20,570 bases of DNA from Gemmatimonadota bacterium (lineage in GTDB: Bacteria; Gemmatimonadota; Gemmatimonadetes; Gemmatimonadales; Gemmatimonadaceae), in the NCBI GenBank assembly GCA_028287225.1, contig JAQBPZ010000397.1, positions 1 to 20,570 of the forward strand. The letters are read 5' to 3'. Under the pieces are notes generated by a model. It made no database searches and was not told the origin of the DNA. It saw only the letters and a program-made list of their open reading frames with translations. A program made the translations under genes and the position numbers. Shown one piece after another: positions 15,164 through 20,570 of the stretch. How positions within the stretch are numbered: position 1 is the first letter of the stretch; each line of letters opens with the position of its first letter.

Positions 15164-15523
15164 CGCCCTCTGCTACGCGTGCTCGGTGCGTACGCGAATC
15201 CTAGCGAACCTTCGGAGTGAATTTTCGCGATGCCGCGGTAAGGGGATTCAACGCAGAGGCCGCAGAGGAAAACAGCGAGGAACGCAGAGGAGGGCAGCCC
15301 GGCCAACGCTCCTCTGTGTCCTCTGAGTCCTCTGTGGTTAGATGCTTTTCAACAGCGTTTTACCACGGAGGACACAGAGGGCACGGAGGACTGCTGCCAG
15401 GGAATGCTCTCCTCTCCGCCCTCGCTGTTCCCCTCTGCGGCCTCTGCGTTGAATGCAGTTCGCAGTTCCAGGAGAACAGGGGAATTCGCTCCAGTGTCCC
15501 GGTGATCGCGCGCGTGTCGACGG
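15164..15523. other. 360-bp convergent intergenic gap
   Basis: Lies between the 3' ends of the esterase (+) and the DGPF protein (-). It is mostly occupied by the nested inverted-repeat element at 15246-15454. No credible gene, tRNA or promoter is seen; each strand would arrive here as a 3' untranslated region. Confidence 0.7.
15246..15454. repeat. nested inverted repeats of nonamer type (element 2)
   Basis: Outer arms 15246-15280 and 15420-15454 are reverse complements at 33 of 35 positions; they carry ACGCAGAGG-CCGCAGAGG units. Inner arms 15310-15340 and 15361-15390 pair at roughly 26 of 31 positions with one gap; they carry ACCACRGAGG-ACACAGAGG units like element 1. The whole can fold as a two-stage cruciform or RNA hairpin with a 20-base loop. 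It lies between convergent genes. Confidence 0.85.
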
Positions 15524-15919
15524 TCATCCGGCGTGCGCCGCACCCGCTTCGCGAACGCGCAGCTTCACCGCCTCGAGATCCTCGACCGGCCGGACCTCGA
15601 TGCAGCCGCTGCTCGCCCAGGGAAACTGCGCCACGATGCGCAGCGCATGGTCCATGTCGTCGGCCTCGATCAGGTTGAAGCCGCCGAGCATCTCCTTGGA
15701 TTCCATGAACGGTCCGTCGGACACCACGCGCTGGCCCTGTCGCACGCGCACCGAGCGAGCGGTCGCCGGGCTCGCGAGCATCTTCGAGTCGAGCAGGTGC
15801 CCTTCGCGGGCCAGTTCGTCGCAATGATCGAAGCAGGCGCGCAGGTCGGCCTCCATCTGGCCGGCCGGCATCGCGCTGACGAGCGCGGGATCGTTGTAGA
15901 TCAACACCATGAACTTCAT
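15524..15919 (-). CDS. DGPF/YCII-domain protein
   Basis: A 131-aa small soluble protein of the YCII-related (DGPF) family: MKFMVLIYND (1-10), the helix ADLRACFDHCDELAREGHLLDSKML (24-48), and the signature VVSDGPFMESKEMLGGFNLIEADDMDHAL (65-93) containing DGPF at 68-71, then IEVRPVED (107-114). Family members form ferredoxin-like dimers; their biochemical role is largely unknown. They are the hallmark companions of ECF42 sigma factors, and such a sigma factor lies 2.5 kb away at 18452. The start at 15919 is favoured over Met at 15928 because AGGGA sits nine bases upstream of it, whereas it abuts the other ATG. It is likely a target of that sigma factor. Confidence 0.93.
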   Translation of the reverse strand: MKFMVLIYNDPALVSAMPAGQMEADLRACFDHCDELAREGHLLDSKMLASPATARSVRVRQGQRVVSDGPFMESKEMLGGFNLIEADDMDHALRIVAQFPWASSGCIEVRPVEDLEAVKLRVREAGAAHAG

Positions 15920-16011
15920 CGGCAGCATTCCCTGGACGTGAACGAAGGGATGGTCGGCCCGTCGTCGGGGCGCGGCACATATAAAGATATTCAGTGTGGA
16001 CTGGATAGGGT

Positions 16012-16038
16012 TGCCAGCCCACGTGGTACGGGTTGGCA
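16012..16038. promoter_or_regulatory. operator-like inverted repeat upstream of the DGPF gene
   Basis: TGCCAGCCC, nine-base spacer ACGTGGTAC, GGGTTGGCA: arms match at 8 of 9 positions (the exception would be a G-U pair in RNA). It lies about 93 bp upstream of the DGPF start, next to the AT-rich patch, so it could bind a dimeric regulator. Confidence 0.4.
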
Positions 16039-16060
16039 GGCCGTCGGATGACGTCGTTGT

Positions 16061-16120
16061 TCCTCGCGTCCCCCACGGTTCAAACTCCTCAAGAGCTGTG
16101 AACCGCGGAGGACGCGGAGA
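16061..16120. repeat. degenerate nonamer inverted repeat (element 3)
   Basis: Arms 16061-16082 and 16099-16120 are reverse complements at about 18 of 22 positions with a 16-base loop. The right arm, TGAACCGCGGAGGACGCGGA, is a diverged form of the ACGCAGAGG unit. It lies in a co-directional gap between two - strand genes. Confidence 0.6.
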
Positions 16121-16225
16121 AGTGCACTAGAGTCCGTTCACCGTTCGCCTGATGCAGTCCTTGGCGACAAGCCGGCACCACGCTCGCCGCCGGCGGAAGA
16201 TCAGGAAGTGCTTCACGGCCGAGTC

Positions 16226-17449
16226 CTACAGGTAGCTGAGCCAGGCGCTGCGGCTGCGCTGCTTCACGCCGGCGTACCAGCGGCAGAGCGGATAGAGCGC
16301 CACGACCACGCCGATCCAGACGAGGTACACCACGGGCAGCGGGGCCGGCCAGCCGGGCACCTGTGTCATGGGAAAGCGGTCGAGCGTGGGCGACTCGATG
16401 GCGGGCCGCAGCGTGCCGAAGCGCGCGACGCAGGCCGCCGCCGCCACGAGGTGCAGCAGCAGGATGTGCATCAGGTAGTAGAACATCGGCACCGCCCCGA
16501 TGACTCGCGCGGGCCGCAGGAGGGCAGGGGTGCGCCCGTCGAGCGCGCGGAGGACCAGCATCACCGGCCCGAGCGTCATGAGCAGGAACAGCAGCGATGG
16601 CGGATACTTGTTCAGGTTGAGGAACGAGACCAGCGCCATGGCGGGCCGGCCCTGCGGCGCCCATGGAGCGGGGTCGCCATACACGGTGAATCCGCGCAGC
16701 ACGAGGAACGCGGCGATGCAGCCGAGGCCGAGGCGAAGCAGGATGGCGCGACGTCGACCGGCGTCGATGTCCCAGAGCGCACCAAGCGCGTAGCCGGCCG
16801 CGGTCACGCCGATCCAGGGGATCACGGGATACGCCACGAACACCACGTGGCCCGGCGGCGGCACGAGAAAGCCCGGGCTGTGCAGCAGGGACCAGAGTGG
16901 GGCGAGCGCGCCGAACGTCGTGGGCTGCACCGCGTCAAGCAGGTTGTGCGATGCGATCATCACGATGCCGATGGCCCCGACGACACGCACGGGCAGTCGC
17001 ACGAGCAGCCCGAGCACGAGCATGGACCAGCCGAGCGCCCAGAGGACGTTGAGCAGGGTGATGCGGTAGTCCGCGTTGAACTGCCAGAGGAAGCGCGCGA
17101 CGGTGAGCTCGAGCACCATCAACCAGAGCCCGCGCGTCACGAGGAAGCGCGAGAGGTCGCCCACCGCGCGGCGGCGGCGCGACAGGTAGGCGCCGGTGCC
17201 GGTGAGCAGGAAGAAGGTGGGCGCGCAGAAGTGCGTGATCCAGCGCGTGAAGAACAGCGCCACGGTGGTGGTGGCGAGATTGGTGGGGCTGGCGCCGGCG
17301 TCGCCGAAGTAGTCCCTCGTGTGGTCGAGCGCCATGAGGATCATGATGATCCCGCGGACGACATCGATTACGTCGACGCGCTGGCGCAGCGGGACAGTGC
17401 TCGCGGTGGCAGCGGACGGCGGCGCGACGACGTGCGCGGCGGCGGACAT
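16226..17449 (-). CDS. DUF1624 / heparan-alpha-glucosaminide N-acetyltransferase-like membrane protein
   Basis: A 407-aa polytopic inner-membrane protein, about ten hydrophobic segments. The N-terminal part VDVIDVVRGIIMILMALDHTRDYFGD (25-50) with Asp42-His43 is characteristic of DUF1624/HGSNAT-type membrane acetyltransferases, which transfer an acetyl group across the membrane to a sugar or envelope acceptor. Further markers are FFTRWITHFCAPTFFLLTGTGAYLSRRR (66-93), GLWLMVLELTVARF (107-120), YPVIPWIGVTAAGYALG (around 207-223) and YYLMHILLLHL near the C-terminus. The start at 17449 has AGGAGA eight bases upstream. It is divergent from the DoxX-like gene with a 194-bp gap and may belong to the ECF42 neighbourhood; its actual acceptor is unknown. 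Confidence 0.85.
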   Translation of the reverse strand: MSAAAHVVAPPSAATASTVPLRQRVDVIDVVRGIIMILMALDHTRDYFGDAGASPTNLATTTVALFFTRWITHFCAPTFFLLTGTGAYLSRRRRAVGDLSRFLVTRGLWLMVLELTVARFLWQFNADYRITLLNVLWALGWSMLVLGLLVRLPVRVVGAIGIVMIASHNLLDAVQPTTFGALAPLWSLLHSPGFLVPPPGHVVFVAYPVIPWIGVTAAGYALGALWDIDAGRRRAILLRLGLGCIAAFLVLRGFTVYGDPAPWAPQGRPAMALVSFLNLNKYPPSLLFLLMTLGPVMLVLRALDGRTPALLRPARVIGAVPMFYYLMHILLLHLVAAAACVARFGTLRPAIESPTLDRFPMTQVPGWPAPLPVVYLVWIGVVVALYPLCRWYAGVKQRSRSAWLSYL

Positions 17450-17556
17450 GTGGCGGCTCTCCTGAGCTGGTGTGCGTGCGAGCGGAACGATGAGGCGTAG
17501 TATCCGTGCGAGCCAGGCAAGCCACCAGAGCCACCTCGGCCGTTGTCAGTCGCCGT

Positions 17557-17580
17557 TGTCGACCGGTCCGTTCGGTCGTC
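17557..17580 (+). promoter_or_regulatory. possible ECF-type promoter for the DoxX-like gene
   Basis: TGTCGA at 17557-17562 and CGTC at 17577-17580, 14 bases apart, lie 64 bp upstream of the DoxX-like start. From memory, ECF42 promoters carry a TGTCGA-type -35 element. The hexamer is common in GC-rich DNA and occurs by chance elsewhere in this window, so this is weak evidence. Confidence 0.25.
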
Positions 17581-17643
17581 CCCCATTCGTCGTATCGGCA
17601 TCAGCGGCATCCAGCTCCTCCGAACCCTTTCCTCCTCCCTCTT

Positions 17644-18048
17644 ATGCACACGACCTCACTGGCCGGCGCTCCGGCGCGGCCCACGCTCTGGGCGGCGCGC
17701 ACCTGCTTCACCGTCGCCGTGCTCTTCCTCATCTTCGACAGCGTGGGCAAGCTGGCCAAACCCGTGCAGGTGGTCGAGGCGTTCGGCAAGCTCGGCATCC
17801 CGATGGGCGCGGCGACAGGGCTCGGCATTCTCCAGCTCGCCTGCCTGGCGCTGTACGTCGTTCCGCGCACCGCCGTGCTGGGCGCGGTGCTGCTCACGGG
17901 GTATCTGGGTGGCGCGATCGCGATCCACGTCCGTGCCGGCAGCACGCCGTTCGAGCTGCTCTTCCCCGTCATCCTCGGTGCGCTGCTCTGGGCGCCGCTC
18001 TACCTGCGCGACGAGCGCGTGCGCCGGCTCCTGCCGGTGCGCGGCTAG
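17644..18048 (+). CDS. DoxX-like membrane protein
   Basis: A 134-aa protein with four hydrophobic segments at about 15-33, 57-75, 77-96 and 104-121, matching the DoxX-like family. Supporting motifs are FDSVGKLAKP (31-40), FGKLGIPMG (47-55) and TGYLGGAIAIHVRAGSTPFELLFPVILGALLWAPLYLRD (85-123). Members of this family often sit beside ECF42 sigma factors and DGPF proteins; the molecular role is not established. The start at 17644 is where homology begins; the leader before it (CTTTCCTCCTCCCTCTT) is pyrimidine-rich and has no Shine-Dalgarno. The sigma factor follows in the same direction after 403 bp. Confidence 0.9.
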   Translation: MHTTSLAGAPARPTLWAARTCFTVAVLFLIFDSVGKLAKPVQVVEAFGKLGIPMGAATGLGILQLACLALYVVPRTAVLGAVLLTGYLGGAIAIHVRAGSTPFELLFPVILGALLWAPLYLRDERVRRLLPVRG

Positions 18049-18112
18049 CCCCTGGCGGCGCGGGCATGCGGTCCACGCCGCAAGGGATTGGTGCGGCTCG
18101 CTCGGCGCGCGA

Positions 18113-18132
18113 CCCCGATCATTTGATCGGGG
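18113..18132 (+). terminator. hairpin after the DoxX-like gene
   Basis: CCCCGATCA, TT, TGATCGGGG: a perfect 9-bp dyad 64 bp beyond the DoxX-like stop, followed by GGGCCCCC rather than a T tract. It could be a terminator, or a symmetric protein-binding site. Confidence 0.45.
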
Positions 18133-18167
18133 GGGCCCCCGCGCGATCGAGGCCTTCAACTGCCTCA

Positions 18168-18233
18168 ACGCAGAGGACACAAAGGAGAACCGCGAGGACT
18201 CAGAGGAGTGCGACCACTCTGACGCAGTCCTCG
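18168..18233. repeat. decayed nonamer repeat (element 4)
   Basis: Begins with TCAACGCAGAGGACACAAAG, close to the outer-arm unit of element 2, and continues GAGAACCGCGAGGACTCAGAGG. A remnant right arm pairs as CGAGGACT (18193-18200) with AGTCCTCG (18226-18233), and CAGAGGAGTG with CACTCTG. It is in a co-directional gap. Confidence 0.6.
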
Positions 18234-18451
18234 GTGCGCTCCACAACCTCCGTGGCAAACTCCCGGAGAAACACCCGAGCCAGATGCTGCGCTGGCTCGT
18301 TGGCTCGACCCTCGGCCAGCCGCCAGCACCCGCCGTCAGCCGTCACCGCCGCCACGAACAGGGCTTGAATCCGCGGACGACCTCGATCAGGCTGCATGGG
18401 GCAGGCGAGCATCCGTCGGCCACGGAGACCGACATCAGGCCGGGCAGGGAG

Positions 18452-19720
18452 ATGACGACCGAAGTACAGGACGCGGTGGCGCAGGCGTTCCGCACCGAAT
18501 GGGGACAGATCGTCGCAACGCTGATCCGCGTCACCGGCGACTGGGATCTGGCCGAGGAGTGCGCGCAGGACGCGTTCACCCGGGCGCTGGAGCGCTGGCC
18601 GGTGGACGGCGTGCCCGTCCGCCCGGGGGCATGGCTGACGACCACCGCGCGCAATCGTGCGATCGACCGGCGACGGCGCGACGCCCTGGGCCAGGACAAG
18701 CTGGAGGAGGCTGCCCGCATGTCGCTCGACGATGCACCGAACGACACCGAGGACGCCGACGCCCAGGGCGGCATCCCGGACGACCGCCTGCGGCTGATGT
18801 TCACCTGCTGTCACCCGGCACTGGCGTACGAGGCACAGGTCGCCCTCGCGCTCCGCACGCTGGCGGGGCTCAGCACCGCCGAGATCGGCCGCGCGTTCAT
18901 GGTGTCGGAGGCGACGATGTCGAAGCGGCTCGTCCGCGCCAAGCACAGGATCCGGCAGGCCGGCATCCCGTATCGCGTCCCGCCGGCGCACCTGCTCGCC
19001 GAGCGGACGGCCGCGGTGCTGGGCGTGCTCTACCTGCTGTTCAACGAGGGCTACGCCGCCTCCACGGGCCCGTCGCTCCTGCGCCCGGACCTGTGCGCGG
19101 AGGCGATCCGGCTCGCCCGCCTGCTCGTGCAGCTCATGCCCGACGAGCCGGAAGCGCGCGGCCTGCTCGCGCTGATGCTCCTGCACGACGCGCGGCGGGC
19201 CAGCCGCACCGACGCCACCGGCGAGCTCGTGACCCTGGAGCACCAGGACCGGTCGCGCTGGGTGGCGAGCGAGATCGCGGAGGGGCGCGACGTGCTCGCG
19301 AGCGCGCTCCGGACCCTGCGTCCCGGTCCGTACCAGCTCCAGGCCGCGATCGTCGCCTGTCACGCGACCGCGCCGAGCACGGCGGCCACGGACTGGCGCG
19401 AGATCGTCTCGCTGTATGCCGACCTCCTGCGGCTGACCCCCTCGCCGGTGATCGCGCTCAACCACGCCATCGCGGTGGCCATGGCGGACGGACCGGACGC
19501 CGGCCTCGCGTTGCTGAGCGAGCTCGCGGCGCAGGGCGAGCTCGCCGGATACCACCTGCTGCCCGCCGCGCGCGCCGACCTGCTCCGCCGCCTGGGCCGG
19601 CTCGACGAGGCGGCGGAGAGCTACCGCGCCGCGCTGGCCATCGCGCCCTCCGACGCGGACCGTCGCTACCTCACCCGGCGGCTGGACGAGGTGGCCGGCA
19701 TGCAGGCCGGGCGCGCGTGA
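18452..19720 (+). CDS. ECF42-type RNA polymerase sigma factor with C-terminal extension
   Basis: A 422-aa protein. Residues about 8-75 form sigma region 2 (VTGDWDLAEECAQDAFTRALERWP at 27-50). Region 4 spans about 112-170 (LRLMFTCCHPALAYEAQVALALRTLAGLSTAEIGRAFMVSEATMSKRLVRAKHRIR). Then a long extension of about 240 residues (the DUF6596 region with LYLLFNEGY at 193-201, and TPR-like helices near 330-410) that is diagnostic of the ECF42 group. These factors lack a classical anti-sigma partner, and the extension is thought to control activity. They associate with DGPF proteins, here at 15524. The ATG at 18452 directly follows AGGGAG, an unusually short spacing; homology does not extend further upstream. 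The stop overlaps the GTG of the next short ORF by four bases. Confidence 0.93.
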   Translation: MTTEVQDAVAQAFRTEWGQIVATLIRVTGDWDLAEECAQDAFTRALERWPVDGVPVRPGAWLTTTARNRAIDRRRRDALGQDKLEEAARMSLDDAPNDTEDADAQGGIPDDRLRLMFTCCHPALAYEAQVALALRTLAGLSTAEIGRAFMVSEATMSKRLVRAKHRIRQAGIPYRVPPAHLLAERTAAVLGVLYLLFNEGYAASTGPSLLRPDLCAEAIRLARLLVQLMPDEPEARGLLALMLLHDARRASRTDATGELVTLEHQDRSRWVASEIAEGRDVLASALRTLRPGPYQLQAAIVACHATAPSTAATDWREIVSLYADLLRLTPSPVIALNHAIAVAMADGPDAGLALLSELAAQGELAGYHLLPAARADLLRRLGRLDEAAESYRAALAIAPSDADRRYLTRRLDEVAGMQAGRA

Positions 19721-19884
19721 CGCAGCTCTCCATCGACGACATGCTGGCCCGCGCCGATGCGTACGACGCATGCGTCGCGGCGCACTACCTCACCCGGATG
19801 CAGGAGACGCCGAAGGAGACGCTCCGATGGACTCAAGCAGCTTCAATGCCTTTGACGCTATTTCAATTCAGTCGCAGGTACTGA
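19717..19884 (+). pseudogene. short ORF coupled to the sigma factor, probably 3'-truncated
   Basis: A GTG start overlaps the sigma-factor stop in a GTGA junction, a typical coupling arrangement. The first 38 codons (TQLSIDDMLARADAYDACVAAHYLTRMQETPKETLRW) have the strong GC bias of the neighbours and a helical look. The last part, from about 19830 (TQAASMPLTLFQFSRRY), loses the bias and overlaps the end of the convergent low-GC gene. This suggests that a longer gene was cut by insertion of foreign DNA. I do not recognise a family. It could instead be a genuine 55-aa protein. Confidence 0.45.
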
Positions 19885-20570
19885 CTGCGCGACGTCCGAC
19901 GCCTGAACCTCTTCAATCCAGAAGTAATCGAGATTGAGCGTCTTGATGTCTTTGTAGGCAAGAACCAGGAAATCGCCTCTGATCTCGTAAAAGCGATCAT
20001 CCAGTTGTCTATGGGGGACATCGTCGGAAGGCACTCTATCCCTAGACAAGGGCGACGATGCGCACCACGCAGAAGGAGGCGCTCCAAGCTACCAGCGGTA
20101 TCAAAAGTGAAGTCGCTGAGAAATCCCCAGTACAGATGGCATTCTTTGCCCTGCTCGACGACTGCACTCACGTACACGCCATCGGGTAAATCAACTGAAG
20201 CAATAGCGACATCGAATCCCAGCAACTCGCCCGTGAGCAGGTAATGCCATGTGTTTTCGAAGCGGAACCAGCTTGTTCGCAGGTCAAGACCCAGTTTGCG
20301 AACTGCTGCGTGCGCTCCAACGCCGATCCCTCCAGCGGCTGCAGCCAAGCTCACGAAATAGGCGGCGACTGCGACCTTGTGATCGGAAAAGGCCAGGACC
20401 GACGATCCAAACAGCTGCGAATCCTTCCCGAAGTTTCCAGTCAAGAAAGCGAGAAGCGCCAAGTAGTCGACTTCGTACCCAAGACACGAAGCGAGCGTGG
20501 TCCAAACGGCATGAAGGCCCACAGCAACCATTACGCTGTAGGCCAACTCGTCGGAGATTGTGCGAATGGA
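19858..20570 (-). pseudogene. hypothetical membrane protein, frameshifted, incomplete at the right edge
   Basis: The - strand reads open from the window edge (SIRTISDELAYSVMV...), so the start is outside. Hydrophobic segments occur near AYSVMVAVGLHAVWTTLASCLGY and HKVAVAAYFVSLAAAAGGIGVGAHA, followed by a soluble part with FRFENTWHYLLTGE, VYVSAVVEQGKECHLYWGFLSDF and LERLLLRGAHRRP. The rest of the protein (LSRDRVPSDDVPHRQLDDRFYEIRGDFLVLAYKDIKTLNLDYFWIEE, to 19858) is in another frame; restoring one base at the GGG run 20050-20052 joins them. The arrangement of a WHYLL-GE motif, a YWGF strand and GDF.V..Y..I.TLNL.Y resembles uncharacterised membrane proteins common in accessory DNA. GC is about 50-53% against about 75% next door. 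Function unknown. Confidence 0.65.

Larger units (their letters stand above)
15920..16225. promoter_or_regulatory. 306-bp region upstream of the DGPF gene
   Basis: Holds an AT-rich patch (15979-15992, ATATAAAGATATTC on +), which would suit a promoter for the DGPF gene on the - strand; an inverted repeat at 16012-16038; and the degenerate nonamer element at 16061-16120. The rest, 16121-16225, follows the acetyltransferase stop and shows no gene. Promoter boxes cannot be assigned with confidence. Confidence 0.45.
18049..18451. other. 403-bp gap upstream of the sigma factor
   Basis: No convincing gene. It holds the hairpin at 18113-18132 and the decayed nonamer element at 18168-18233. The last 200 bp should contain the sigma-factor promoter, but no clear -10/-35 pair or TGTCGA element was found. 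Reading frames here lack homology and run on as extensions of neighbouring genes. Confidence 0.55.

Noticed and set aside
19820..19900. Integron attC or tRNA-associated attachment site at the GC junction
   Set aside because: No attC core sites, tRNA end or direct repeat could be seen; the nature of the junction stays open.
19826..19936. A 36-aa ORF starting ATG at 19826 (MDSSSFNAFDAISIQSQ)
   Set aside because: It straddles the GC junction, overlaps two other frames, and has no ribosome site or motif; too weak to call.

Overview
The window is a high-GC (about 70% by eye) bacterial chromosome segment with dense genes on both strands. It has no tRNA, rRNA, CRISPR array or phage structural genes. 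The composition, the two soluble histidine kinases, the Ig-repeat plus DUF3494 surface protein, the ECF42-type sigma factor and the dispersed ACACAGAGG-type repeats suggest a soil or sediment bacterium, perhaps Gemmatimonadota-like. That placement is inference; no marker gene is present to settle it.

Layout. 1-3038: a CCCTAAT heptamer repeat at the left edge, upp (-), a small DUF4177-like gene (+), a large inverted repeat, and an ABC-F ATPase of the Uup type (-). 3080-4074: a broken winged-helix glycosylase-like gene (PF06224) with an internal deletion and a one-base frameshift. 4203-7603: a sensory block on the + strand (GAF histidine kinase, low-affinity iron-permease-like protein, a 67-aa unknown, PAS-type histidine kinase). 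7615-10380: on the - strand, an orphan IS3-type orfA, a small outer-membrane barrel, and a four-repeat Ig-like protein ending in a DUF3494 ice-binding-type domain. 10770-12731: a NarL-type response regulator and a zinc alcohol/formaldehyde dehydrogenase, both -. 12924-15163: a beta-CASP metallo-beta-lactamase-fold RNase and a translationally coupled secreted esterase. 15524-19884: a DGPF/YCII protein (-), a DUF1624-type membrane acetyltransferase (-), a DoxX-like protein (+), an ECF42-type sigma factor (+) and a short coupled ORF.

From about 19830 to the right end GC falls to roughly 50-53%. A frameshifted membrane protein of a different character occupies that stretch and runs off the window. 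This looks like the edge of an acquired segment.

The most unusual structure is not a gene. A family of palindromic elements built from a nonamer resembling ACACAGAGG sits between genes. Its two well-preserved, long, paired forms lie in gaps where two genes converge, and decayed forms lie in co-directional gaps. The best-supported functional grouping is the ECF42 sigma factor with a DGPF protein, split here by a divergent acetyltransferase/DoxX pair.
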